Shown: piece after piece, positions 1 through 6,171 of the stretch
Position numbering within the stretch: position 1 is the first letter of the stretch
Layout: every line of letters starts with the position of its first letter
DNA from: an uncultured Oscillospiraceae bacterium
Lineage (GTDB): Bacteria; Bacillota_A; Clostridia; Oscillospirales; Oscillospiraceae
Assembly: GCA_947631675.1 (NCBI GenBank)
Contig: CANRMG010000096.1
Coordinates: 1-7,186, forward strand
Direction: 5' to 3'
DNA length: 7,186 nt
Program-made: the position numbers and the translations under genes
The notes under the pieces: model-generated
Seen by the model: only the letters and a program-made list of their open reading frames with translations
Told to the model about the DNA's origin: nothing
The model's database searches: none

Positions 1-549
1 GTGGACGGCCGTCACGCCGACCAGCAGGTCCGCGGCGCCATCGTCCTGCCCCACGGCACCGGCAAGAGCCGCACCGTTCTGGTGTTCTGCAAGCCCGAGC
101 GGGAGGAAGAGGCGAAAGCCGCCGGCGCCGACTTCGTGGGCGGCCAGGATATGGTGCAGAAGATCCAGACCGAGAACTGGTTCGACTTTGACGTCGTAAT
201 CGCCACCCCCGATATGATGGGCGTGGTGGGCCGCCTCGGTAAGGTCTTGGGCCCCAAGGGCCTGATGCCCTCCCCCAAGGCCGGCACCGTGACCCCCAAC
301 CTGACCCAGGCCATCAACGAGGTCAAGGCCGGTAAGATCGAGTACCGTCTGGACAAGACCAACATCATCCACTGCCCCATCGGCAAGGTGAGCTTTGGTC
401 CCGAGAAGCTCCAGGAGAACTACGACGCCCTGATCGGCGCCATCGTGAAGGCGAAGCCCGCCGCTGCCAAGGGCCAGTACATCCGCAGCTGCGTCACCGC
501 CACCACCATGGGCCCCGGCATCAAGGTCAACGCCCAGAAGGGACTATAA
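1..549 (+). CDS. rplA: 50S ribosomal protein L1, 5'-truncated by window edge
   Basis: Ribosomal protein L1 binds 23S rRNA at the mobile L1 stalk, helps release the E-site tRNA, and in many bacteria represses its own operon by binding the mRNA. The visible 182 codons match the L1 family from about residue 50 of a normal 230-235 residue protein: [13 protein letters not shown] near the start, then the L1 signature region around residues 67-97 ([29 protein letters not shown]), then [11 protein letters not shown] and the C-terminal [10 protein letters not shown]. The first codon, GTG, is therefore an internal valine and not a start; the true start lies left of the window. The frame is open to a TAA at 547-549. 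Normally rplA is followed by rplJ and rplL; here the next gene is convergent and a terminator follows within 60 bases. Identification is very secure. Confidence 0.97.
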   Translation: MDGRHADQQVRGAIVLPHGTGKSRTVLVFCKPEREEEAKAAGADFVGGQDMVQKIQTENWFDFDVVIATPDMMGVVGRLGKVLGPKGLMPSPKAGTVTPNLTQAINEVKAGKIEYRLDKTNIIHCPIGKVSFGPEKLQENYDALIGAIVKAKPAAAKGQYIRSCVTATTMGPGIKVNAQKGL

Positions 550-550
550 G

Positions 551-579
551 TCGTTTGAAAGGCAGAGCCTTTCAAACGA
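551..579. repeat. Perfect 13-bp hairpin just after rplA
   Basis: The arms TCGTTTGAAAGGC (551-563) and GCCTTTCAAACGA (567-579) pair perfectly across a 3-base AGA loop, starting one base after the rplA stop codon. There is no T-tract after it on either strand, so it is not a standard intrinsic terminator. It could protect the 3' end of the rplA mRNA, be a processing site, or be a remnant of a small repeat. The structure is seen directly; the role is inference. Confidence 0.75.
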
Positions 580-606
580 GAGAATTGCAGCCCACTGCAG
601 CGCACG

Positions 607-637
607 AAAAAGCCCGACTCGAAAGAGTCGGGCTTTT
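607..637. terminator. Bidirectional intrinsic terminator between rplA and the anti-sigma gene
   Basis: Stem AAAAGCCCGACTC (608-620) pairs with GAGTCGGGCTTTT (625-637) across a GAAA tetraloop. The stem has a GC-rich core and A/T-rich base, giving TTTT on the + strand for rplA and TTTTT (611-607) on the - strand for the anti-sigma transcript. It sits between convergent genes and can serve both. Confidence 0.9.
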
Positions 638-660
638 CGCACGTTTGCGGGCTGATAAGA

Positions 661-693
661 ATGATTTCCGAGGTACACGCCCCCGGAAATCAT
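661..693. repeat. Inverted repeat with 13-base loop
   Basis: ATGATTTCCG (661-670) is perfectly complemented by CGGAAATCAT (684-693), with a 13-base loop. No T-tract follows on either strand. It is one of four hairpins in the convergent spacer. Its role is unknown; it may stabilise or help end the minus-strand transcript. Confidence 0.65.
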
Positions 694-704
694 ATCCCAC
701 TTTA

Positions 705-724
705 TTCGGCTCTGCGGAGCCGAA
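705..724. repeat. GC-rich 8-bp hairpin just past the anti-sigma gene
   Basis: TTCGGCTC (705-712) and GAGCCGAA (717-724) pair across a 4-base loop. On the minus strand it begins about 10 bases after the anti-sigma stop codon and is followed by TAAAGT, a poor T-tract, so it would be a weak terminator at best. The stronger terminator at 607-637 lies further along the same transcript. Confidence 0.65.
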
Positions 725-734
725 CTTTGCAAGG

Positions 735-2003
735 CTAATCGTCCCAGTCCCGCTCGTGGTCCAGGATCGCGCCGCTGGCGGCATCGATGGTGTACTCGTA
801 CTCGTAGCCGCCAGCTTTGAACTCGATCTCATATTCTAGCCGGCCGTCGTCAAAGTCCCGCTCGCACTTCAGCCGGGAGACTTGGGTCTCGGAAAGTCCC
901 GCGTGGTCCAGGGCCGTTGCCAAGGCGGCGTCTTCACCGATGTCGCCGTCGGCGGCGGGAGCCTGAGCAGCGGTCTGGGGCAGGGTTTCCGCCTCGGTGA
1001 GGTTGGGCGTGTCGGCCTGGGGCTGGACGGGGCCGGGGTTCATGACGCTGGGCGTCTTTGCGCCCTGGATGACCTCGCCGGTGAAGGCGTGCACGCCGTA
1101 ATCCTGCTCCCGGCCGTCGATGACCAGCTCCACCTCATAATAGGGCGTGCGCTCGTCCAGCTCCGGGTCCACGTCGGCGTAGGGCGCGTCCTCCCGGGTC
1201 AGGCCGGCGCAGTCCAGCGCGGCCTGCAGCGCCGCGTCCCGGCCGATGGGCATATCCGGCGCGCCGATCTTGATGAGGTCCCGCAGCTCCTCCACGCTGA
1301 GGGCCGCCAGGGCGTTGAAGTCCAGTTCGCTGTTCATGGACACGATCTGGTCCACCAGATAGGCCTTGCCGGTGGAGATGCTGTTCTGCTGGGCCCGGGC
1401 GTCCAGGGCCTTGTCCGCGGCCACGCTCTGGCTCAGCACGGCGGCGGAGTTTTCCGCGGTCTGCAGCACCCCATCCACGGAGGCCACCAGCTCCTGCTGG
1501 AGCCGGGCGCCCCTATCGGCGTCGGAATCCTCCACGGAGATGAGGATGGCGCTGTCCAGGTTGTCAAGATACCCGTTTCGCACCAAGGCTCCCACGATGG
1601 CGTTCACCGCCACGTCCAGCTTGGCGCCCTTCAGGTCCCTGCCGCCGTCCATATCCGCCAGGACGGTAATGCCCTCCTCATTGAGTCCTTTACAGCTCAG
1701 GACCTTCTCGCGCTTGTTCACGGTCAGTTCGATGCTGGGGTTCACGTCCAGGCTTATCACCGAGGCCACGGCGTATGCCTGCTGATAGAACAGCCCCCCG
1801 CCGCCTCCGGCGATGAGCACCAGGGCCAGGCACGCGGCGATAAGGCCCTTTTTCCAATGCCTGCGGGCAGTATTCGTCGTTTTTTTCATGTCGATCACAT
1901 TTCCTTTCCCGGTACCACAGCGGGCCAGGACAGCCGCCAGATCGTCGGGGGCCGCGTGATCCACAGCGCTTTTCAGCCGCTCGTTCAGCTCACGGTCCGT
2001 CAT
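735..2003 (-). CDS. RsgI-like transmembrane anti-sigma factor with two PepSY domains
   Basis: A 422-residue single-pass membrane protein, very probably the partner of the sigma factor whose gene it overlaps by 4 bases (ATGA, 2000-2003). Residues 1-52 are a basic cytoplasmic tail that would hold the sigma factor. Residues 53-72 are one membrane span containing five glycines. Residues 80-246 resemble the RsgI juxtamembrane domain: SLDVNPSIEL (84-93) has the Asn88-Pro89 bond at which RsgI proteins are reported to cleave themselves, and a later GKAYLVDQIV and SVEELRDLI section is typical of the clostridial family. Two PepSY domains follow, at about 253-315 and 355-422; their first helices (IGRDAALQAALDCAGL and IGEDAALATALDHAGL) match at 12 of 16 positions. 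A Pro/Gln/Ala-rich linker separates them. The ATG start has GAAGGAG a short distance upstream. The family and topology are strong; the sensed signal is unknown. Confidence 0.88.
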   Translation of the reverse strand: MTDRELNERLKSAVDHAAPDDLAAVLARCGTGKGNVIDMKKTTNTARRHWKKGLIAACLALVLIAGGGGGLFYQQAYAVASVISLDVNPSIELTVNKREKVLSCKGLNEEGITVLADMDGGRDLKGAKLDVAVNAIVGALVRNGYLDNLDSAILISVEDSDADRGARLQQELVASVDGVLQTAENSAAVLSQSVAADKALDARAQQNSISTGKAYLVDQIVSMNSELDFNALAALSVEELRDLIKIGAPDMPIGRDAALQAALDCAGLTREDAPYADVDPELDERTPYYEVELVIDGREQDYGVHAFTGEVIQGAKTPSVMNPGPVQPQADTPNLTEAETLPQTAAQAPAADGDIGEDAALATALDHAGLSETQVSRLKCERDFDDGRLEYEIEFKAGGYEYEYTIDAASGAILDHERDWDD

Positions 2004-2566
2004 CTGACGTCATCTCCTTCCAGCTGGGCTCGCAGTTTTTTCAGTGCGCGGTGGTACTTGGACAGGACAGTGGCAATGGGCAGGCCCAGAAGCTGGCCGA
2101 TCTGGCGGTGCTTCAGGCCCGACGCGGCGTGCAGCAGCACGATCTGCCGCTCGTCGTCGGTGAGGCTCCCCAGTGCCGCCTTCAGGCTCGTCCGCTCCTC
2201 GGCCGTGAGGCCGGGGGCGGGCAGGGCCTCCCAGGCCGCGTCATCCATGCTCCCGGTGCGGGAGCCCTGGCGCAAGCGCATGAGGGCGGTGTTCCGGGCG
2301 ATGGTCAGAAGCCAGGCCATGGGCGAGCCCTGGGGCCGGTAGGACCCGGCGGCTTCCCAGACCCGGACGAATACGTCCTGGGTCACGTCCTGGGCGTCGC
2401 AGGGGTTTTTCAAAACGCCCAGCGCTACGGCGTAGACCGCGCCCTTCGCCGAGCGGTAGAGCTCCCCCAGGGCCTCCCGGTCACCGCCGGCGATCCCGGC
2501 CAGAAGCATCTCCAGACGGGCCCTGTCCGGAGACGGCTCCATAGGTTTTGCCGTTCCCAACTGCAT
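2000..2566 (-). CDS. ECF-family (sigma-70 family) RNA polymerase sigma factor
   Basis: A 188-residue extracytoplasmic-function sigma factor that would direct RNA polymerase to a small regulon when freed from its anti-sigma. Region 2 spans about residues 25-100, with the typical core-binding and -10-reading stretch DAQDVTQDVFVRVW (57-70) and AWLLTIARNTALMRLR (84-99). A short linker with AWEALPAPG follows, then region 4 at about 128-180 with LTDDERQIVLL and the helix-turn-helix around HRQIGQLLGLPIATVLSKYHR. There is no long C-terminal extension, so this is a minimal ECF and not a SigI-type factor. The ATG at 2566-2564 has AGGAG 12 bases upstream, a slightly long spacing; the internal ATG at residue 9 has no ribosome binding site. 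The downstream anti-sigma gene overlaps by 4 bases, implying translational coupling. Regulon and ECF subgroup are not determinable by eye. Confidence 0.94.
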   Translation of the reverse strand: MQLGTAKPMEPSPDRARLEMLLAGIAGGDREALGELYRSAKGAVYAVALGVLKNPCDAQDVTQDVFVRVWEAAGSYRPQGSPMAWLLTIARNTALMRLRQGSRTGSMDDAAWEALPAPGLTAEERTSLKAALGSLTDDERQIVLLHAASGLKHRQIGQLLGLPIATVLSKYHRALKKLRAQLEGDDVR

Positions 2567-2647
2567 GCTGCTTGCTTTCTCCTGTCATAAAAGGAATGCG
2601 CGGGAAAGGGATTTTATTGCGTCGACATGAAAAATTTTTTGATAGAT
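2567..2647 (-). other. Spacer between protease and sigma genes, no clear terminator
   Basis: These 81 bases separate the protease stop codon from the sigma start. They contain the A/T run AAAAAATTTTTT (about 2630-2640) but no GC stem ahead of it, so no intrinsic terminator is recognisable in the minus direction. A TAAAAT (2616-2611) could be a -10 element but lacks a convincing -35 box, and no clear ECF-type -35 motif is seen. The three genes may be cotranscribed, with or without an internal promoter. Confidence 0.4.
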
Positions 2648-3934
2648 TTATTGTACGGCCTCGGTGGGCACCGCCTCGCCGAAGGTGACGGAGATGTCCA
2701 GGTACGCCCCGCTGCGCCAGACGGTAAGGGTGGCGCTGTCCCCGGCGGCATAGCCCCGGACGGCGGACACCAGCGCGTCGGAGCCAGACACCTCCGTGCC
2801 GTCCACGGCGGTGATCACGTCCCCTGGCCGGAGGCCCGCGTCTTCGGCGGCGCTGCCCGCCTCCACGCTCTTTACGTAGGCGCCGGGCATGCCCCGGTAA
2901 TACCGGGCCACGGCGGGGGTATAGGTGCTGTCCATGACGATGCCCAGATAGGCCTTGCCGGAGACGTAGCCCTTCTCGATGAGCTCGTTGGCCACGCCCA
3001 CCGCGTCGGCGGCGGGGATGGCGAAGCCCAGGCCCTCCGCCCCGGTGGCGGTATACTTGGCCGTGGCCACGCCCACCACCTGGCCCCGCTCGTTATAGAC
3101 CGGGCCGCCGGAATTGCCGGCGCTGATGGCGGCGTCGAACTGGAACATGCTGGCGGTGATGTCGTCGCCGATGGCGATGCGCCGGTCCAGGGCGGACACC
3201 ACGCCTCGTGTGATGGTGTAGGGGAACAGGGGGGAGGGGTTTCCAAGGGCGTACACCCGCTCGCCCACGGCCAGGCTGTCGGAGTCGCCCAGTGTGGCCG
3301 GGTTCAGACCCATGGCGTCGATCTTCAGCACGGCCAGGTCGATATCCGCCTCCGTGCCCACGATCTGGGCGTTATAGCTGGCCCCGTCGTAGAGGGAGAC
3401 GGTGACGGGGAAGCCGTAGTTGTAGCACTGCTGGACGATGTGGTAGCAGGTGAGGATATAGCCGTCGGCGGTGAGGACGATGCCGGAGCCGGCCTGGCTG
3501 CCGCCGGACACCCCCGCCACCTGGCGGCAGGCCATGGCGTACAGGTCCTCCCCGGACAGGAGCACCCCGTCCGCCGCCGGGGACAGGGCCAAGGGCCCCG
3601 GCTCCTCCAGGGCATGGCGGGCCTCAGCATAGAAGTCGGCGCTGTTCTCCCGCAGGTAGGCGGTGCGCTCGTCCTGGCGCTCCCGGCCCAGCAGGTACAG
3701 CCCGCCCACGCCCAATATCCCCGCCGCCAGCACGCACACCAGACATATGGCCAGCATGGCCCGCAGGCCGATGGGCCCCTGGTAGAGGGGCTCCTCCTGG
3801 GCGCGGTACCGGGAGGGGTTATAGCCATAGGAGGCCTGCCCCGCATCCGGCGCGGAGCGGTAATAGGCGTCGGAATAGGCCGCCTGCCCCGGCTCCGGGC
3901 GGGGGGTATTCGGTTGTGACCGGTTCTGGTCCAC
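2648..3934 (-). CDS. HtrA-like membrane-anchored serine protease with PDZ domain (S1C)
   Basis: A 428-residue HtrA/DegP-type protease, expected to degrade or sense misfolded proteins on the outer face of the membrane. A Tyr/Pro/Gln-rich cytoplasmic tail (1-55) leads to one membrane span (about 59-82), then a linker, then a trypsin-like domain (about 128-310). The catalytic triad is visible: His165 in ILTCYHIV, Asp199 in ADIDLAVLKI, and Ser275 in AISAGNSGGPVY. A PDZ domain (about 328-418) includes AGLRPGDVITAVDGTEV. The length is normal for Gram-positive HtrA proteins. Translation starts at a GTG (3934-3932), with GGGAGG six bases upstream. Cys163 and Cys170 flank the active His, which is unusual for an exported protease but may mean little. 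Downstream lie the sigma and anti-sigma genes on the same strand. The family is secure; substrates are unknown. Confidence 0.95.
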   Translation of the reverse strand: MDQNRSQPNTPRPEPGQAAYSDAYYRSAPDAGQASYGYNPSRYRAQEEPLYQGPIGLRAMLAICLVCVLAAGILGVGGLYLLGRERQDERTAYLRENSADFYAEARHALEEPGPLALSPAADGVLLSGEDLYAMACRQVAGVSGGSQAGSGIVLTADGYILTCYHIVQQCYNYGFPVTVSLYDGASYNAQIVGTEADIDLAVLKIDAMGLNPATLGDSDSLAVGERVYALGNPSPLFPYTITRGVVSALDRRIAIGDDITASMFQFDAAISAGNSGGPVYNERGQVVGVATAKYTATGAEGLGFAIPAADAVGVANELIEKGYVSGKAYLGIVMDSTYTPAVARYYRGMPGAYVKSVEAGSAAEDAGLRPGDVITAVDGTEVSGSDALVSAVRGYAAGDSATLTVWRSGAYLDISVTFGEAVPTEAVQ

Positions 3935-3968
3935 GGCGCGCCTCCCACAGTGTCTTTCGTCTGTGGCT

Positions 3969-4009
3969 ACTATAAACCATTTTATATACGAAAATGTTAA
4001 CAGATTGAA
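3969..4009 (-). promoter_or_regulatory. Possible promoter of the protease gene
   Basis: This AT-rich stretch between the ABC-operon terminator and the protease start holds two overlapping -10 candidates on the minus strand. TATAAA (3986-3981) lies 17 bases from a weak -35, TTCAAT (4009-4004). TATAGT (3974-3969) has TTAACA 20 bases upstream. The two TATAAA-like boxes form a short inverted repeat (3971-3986). Neither candidate is near consensus, so the exact promoter is uncertain. Confidence 0.35.
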
Positions 4010-4041
4010 AAAGAAAGGCCGGCGGCATCATGCCGCCGGCC
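4007..4041 (-). terminator. Strong intrinsic terminator of the TetR-ABC operon
   Basis: On the minus strand an 11-bp perfect GC-rich stem (arms 4041-4031 and 4027-4017, GGCCGGCGGCA type) with a 3-base loop is followed directly by TTTCTTTTTC (4016-4007). It begins 3 bases after the permease stop codon and separates this operon from the protease gene. Confidence 0.93.
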
Positions 4042-4043
4042 GG

Positions 4044-4775
4044 TCAGTTTTTCCGCATTTTCGCCGTGAATACCGCCGCCGCTGCGGCGCCGGCCGCGGC
4101 CATATATCCCAGCACCCACCAGAGGTGCGCGGCCATGCCCGCCATGTCCCCCCGGAGGGCGGCCCGTGAAAGCTCCACGGCGTGGAGAAAGGGCAGAGCC
4201 TCCGCCAGACGCCGGAACCATCCGCCCACCAGGGACACGTCGAACCATGTGCCAGAGAGCCATGCCGTAAGATTCGTGAGCCCCGCGCCGCACAGGCCGC
4301 CCACCTGCTTATCCGTGAACACCGTGCCGCACAGAAGGCCCAGACCGATAAAGAAAAGCGCCGCCGGCAGCCCGGCCAGAACGGCCCACAGGATATTCAC
4401 CCCGACAGGCAGCCCCAGGATGACCGCCGCGCCGTAGCAGACGGCGCTCTGGCCGATGGCGATGGGGATCAGGGGAAGGGTATAGCCCAGAATGTAGTCG
4501 CCGCCGGTCATGGGCGTGGTGAAAAGCCGTGCCAGAAAGCTGCCCGCCCGGTCCCGGGCGATGAGCATGGCGGCGAAAAGGGTCAGAAAGGCGTGGCCGA
4601 ACACCGCCACCCCCGGCGTCAGGCTCTCCAGGTCGAACATGGCCACGGGGACATTTTTCTGGATGGCCGTGAGAAGAAAGAGCACCACCAGCGGAAAGCC
4701 CAGCCCGAAGAGGATGTTCAGGGGGTCCCGCAGGATCTCTTTTCCCGTCCGGCGGGCAAAATTGACCACTCTCAT
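4044..4775 (-). CDS. ABC-2 type transporter permease
   Basis: A 243-residue integral membrane protein, the membrane half of an exporter with the ATPase encoded just upstream. About six hydrophobic spans are visible: around residues 20-38, 54-73, 95-121, 128-153, 158-178 and 215-238. A short cytoplasmic N-terminus (MRVVNFARRTGKEILRDP) precedes span 1, and a loop with ARLFTTPMTGGDYILGY (82-98) follows span 2, a pattern typical of ABC-2 permeases of the drug or peptide export type. The ATG at 4775-4773 overlaps the ATPase stop codon (ATGA) and has AAAGGAGG 10 bases upstream; the same frame stays open further upstream but only across the ATPase gene, so the later start is preferred. A strong terminator follows 3 bases after the stop. 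The substrate cannot be told from sequence. Confidence 0.9.
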   Translation of the reverse strand: MRVVNFARRTGKEILRDPLNILFGLGFPLVVLFLLTAIQKNVPVAMFDLESLTPGVAVFGHAFLTLFAAMLIARDRAGSFLARLFTTPMTGGDYILGYTLPLIPIAIGQSAVCYGAAVILGLPVGVNILWAVLAGLPAALFFIGLGLLCGTVFTDKQVGGLCGAGLTNLTAWLSGTWFDVSLVGGWFRRLAEALPFLHAVELSRAALRGDMAGMAAHLWWVLGYMAAAGAAAAAVFTAKMRKN

Positions 4776-5503
4776 CCCGCGTCCGCCTCCTTTACGATGG
4801 ACAAAAACGCCCCCTCCAGGCTGTCCGCCCCGGTCCGGGCCTTCAAAGCCGGCACCGTGCCGGCGCAGAGGAGCCGGCCCCCGGCCATGACGCCCACCCG
4901 GTCCGCCAGGGCCTCCGCCTCCTCCATATAGTGGGTGGTGAGGAGGATGGTGACGCCCGAAAGACCCCGTATCACGTCCCATAGGGCGCTTCGCGCCAGC
5001 ACGTCCAGGCCCAAAGTGGGCTCGTCCAAAAACAGGACCTTCGGCCGGGCGATGAGGGCCATGGCGATGCTGAGCCGCCTTGCCCAGCCGCCGGACAGGG
5101 TCTTTGCTTTTTTCCGCAGCACCGGGCCCAGGCCCAGGGCCCCGGATACCTCTGCCGCCCGGGCCTTTGCCTCCGCTCCGCCCAGCCCGTGGGCCCCGGC
5201 CAGAAAGAGCAGATTCTCCTCCGCCGTCAGGCTGGGGGCCACCGCCGTCTCCTGGGGGGACAGGCCGATCAGCTCTTTTACCTCTCTGGGTTGGGTGACC
5301 ACGCTCTTGCCGCCCACCAGGGCGTCCCCGCCGTCCGGCCGGGTCAGGCAGGACAGCATGCGGATGGCGGTGGTCTTGCCCGCCCCGTTCACCCCCAGCA
5401 GGGCGAAAAGCTCCCCTGCCGGGATGGTCAGCGTCAGCCCGTCCACGGCGGTGATGTCCCCGTAGCGCTTGGTGAGGCCCATGATCTTGACACCCTCAGC
5501 CAT
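4772..5503 (-). CDS. ABC transporter ATP-binding protein
   Basis: A 243-residue ATPase that would power the adjacent permease, probably as a homodimer. Motifs in order: Walker A GVNGAGKTT (37-45), Q-loop Gln84 in LSPQ, signature LSGGWARRL (136-144), Walker B VLFLDE (156-161), D-loop GLD (165-167), and switch His191 in TTHYMEEAE. The signature has Trp where Gln is usual (LSGGQ), a mild departure; all catalytic residues are present. The overall pattern is that of ABC-2 exporter ATPases (multidrug or daunorubicin-like). The ATG at 5503-5501 overlaps the last 8 bases of the TetR gene, with AGGGAG seven bases upstream, and the end overlaps the permease by 4 bases. All three genes are therefore tightly coupled. 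The substrate is unknown. Confidence 0.96.
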   Translation of the reverse strand: MAEGVKIMGLTKRYGDITAVDGLTLTIPAGELFALLGVNGAGKTTAIRMLSCLTRPDGGDALVGGKSVVTQPREVKELIGLSPQETAVAPSLTAEENLLFLAGAHGLGGAEAKARAAEVSGALGLGPVLRKKAKTLSGGWARRLSIAMALIARPKVLFLDEPTLGLDVLARSALWDVIRGLSGVTILLTTHYMEEAEALADRVGVMAGGRLLCAGTVPALKARTGADSLEGAFLSIVKEADAG

Positions 5504-6065
5504 GGCCGCCCTCCCTGTGCCGGGCCAGTAGGCCCTGGTAGATATCGGTGAGCATGAAGCTTGCCTGGTCCATGTCGATATCCGCGTAGCCCGTGGCCGC
5601 CATGGCCCCCAGGCCGTGGACGAATATCCACATCTCCAGATGGAGCCGCCCGGCGGCCGCTTCCGACAGCCCCGTCTTCTCCATGATGAGCCGGACGGCC
5701 CCGGCGTCTCCCACCTGGCCTGCCTCCGGGCCCTCGGCGGTGCGGTCGCGCATGAACAGCCACCGGTACAGCGCCGGTTCCCGCCGGGCGAAGTCCACGT
5801 ACCCCATGCCCATGGCCTTGTAGGGGGGATAGGCGGGATTTGCCATGGCGGCGGCGAGATGGGCCTGGAAGGCCCCCTCCGCCGCGGCCAGTACGTCCCG
5901 CTGCAGGGCCTCCATGGAGGCGTAGTTGGAAAAGACGGGCTGGGTAGAGCAGCCCAGCCGTGCCACCACCGCCCGGGCGTTCAATGCCTCCGGCCCGCCG
6001 GCCCGCACGATGTCCAGTCCGGCCGCCGCGATCTGCTCCTTCGTCACCTTTGCCTTCGGCGCCAT
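5496..6065 (-). CDS. TetR-family transcriptional repressor of the ABC operon
   Basis: A 189-residue regulator. The N-terminal DNA-binding domain (about residues 7-54) has the TetR pattern, with the recognition-helix area LGCSTQPVFSNYASMEAL (37-54). The C-terminal ligand/dimer domain includes PALYRWLFMRD, reminiscent of the WHG-type TetR C-terminal domain. It probably binds the palindrome upstream of its own gene and is released by a ligand that may be the export substrate; this role is inferred from gene order. The start is the ATG at 6065-6063, because AAAGGAGG (6080-6073) sits seven bases upstream. An ATG 24 bases earlier (6089) is in frame but lies inside the palindrome and has no ribosome binding site. 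The gene overlaps the ATPase gene by 8 bases. Confidence 0.93.
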   Translation of the reverse strand: MAPKAKVTKEQIAAAGLDIVRAGGPEALNARAVVARLGCSTQPVFSNYASMEALQRDVLAAAEGAFQAHLAAAMANPAYPPYKAMGMGYVDFARREPALYRWLFMRDRTAEGPEAGQVGDAGAVRLIMEKTGLSEAAAGRLHLEMWIFVHGLGAMAATGYADIDMDQASFMLTDIYQGLLARHREGGHG

Positions 6066-6082
6066 AAGGATGCCTCCTTTAA

Positions 6083-6096
6083 ATAACATATGTTAT
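6083..6096. promoter_or_regulatory. 14-bp palindrome, likely TetR operator
   Basis: ATAACATATGTTAT is a perfect palindrome lying between the predicted transcription start (about 6102) and the ribosome binding site of the TetR gene. A third TGTTAT copy is at 6105-6110, overlapping the -10 box. Position and symmetry fit an autoregulatory operator; binding is inferred. Confidence 0.65.
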
Positions 6097-6108
6097 ATAT
6101 CGGCTGTT

Positions 6109-6137
6109 ATTATACATTTCCCCTGCCCGTTTGTCAA
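6109..6137 (-). promoter_or_regulatory. Consensus sigma-A promoter of the TetR-ABC operon
   Basis: TTGACA (6137-6132) and TATAAT (6114-6109) are both perfect consensus hexamers separated by exactly 17 bases on the minus strand. The start site would be near 6102, giving a leader of about 37 bases that contains the palindrome and the AAAGGAGG site. A promoter this strong is usually held in check by a repressor, which fits the TetR gene it drives. Confidence 0.92.
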
Positions 6138-6152
6138 CCCCCTTTCGGGAGA

Positions 6153-6171
6153 CCGCCGTTGACAACGGCGG
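6153..6171. repeat. 19-bp inverted repeat centred on the CBS-gene -35 box
   Basis: CCGCCGTT (6153-6160) and AACGGCGG (6164-6171) form a perfect 8-bp inverted repeat around GAC. The repeat contains the whole -35 hexamer TTGACA (6159-6164) at its centre, so a protein bound here would block or contact RNA polymerase. It could also be chance, as GC-rich DNA makes such arms easier to find. Confidence 0.5.

Noticed and set aside
882..2342. Long + strand open frame (486 codons) opposite the anti-sigma and sigma genes
   Set aside because: It is antisense to two well-recognised genes, has Gly/Val/His-rich low-information composition typical of GC-rich shadow frames, and shows no domain or ribosome binding site.
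2600..2640. Shared promoter motif between the sigma gene and the protease gene (both have TTTTC followed by ATAAAAT on the minus strand)
   Set aside because: The spacing differs, the letters are simple A/T runs, and the second HtrA-like gene lacks the motif, so a common ECF-dependent promoter is not supported.
2627..3919. Long + strand open frame (430 codons) opposite the HtrA-like protease
   Set aside because: The opposite strand has a complete catalytic triad and PDZ domain; the + frame is Gly/His/Ala-rich without recognisable motifs.
4776..4982. N-terminal extension of the permease upstream of 4775
   Set aside because: The extra residues are Gly/His/Arg-rich, hydrophilic and lie wholly within the ATPase gene; the ATG at 4775 has a strong AAAGGAGG site and the usual ATGA overlap.
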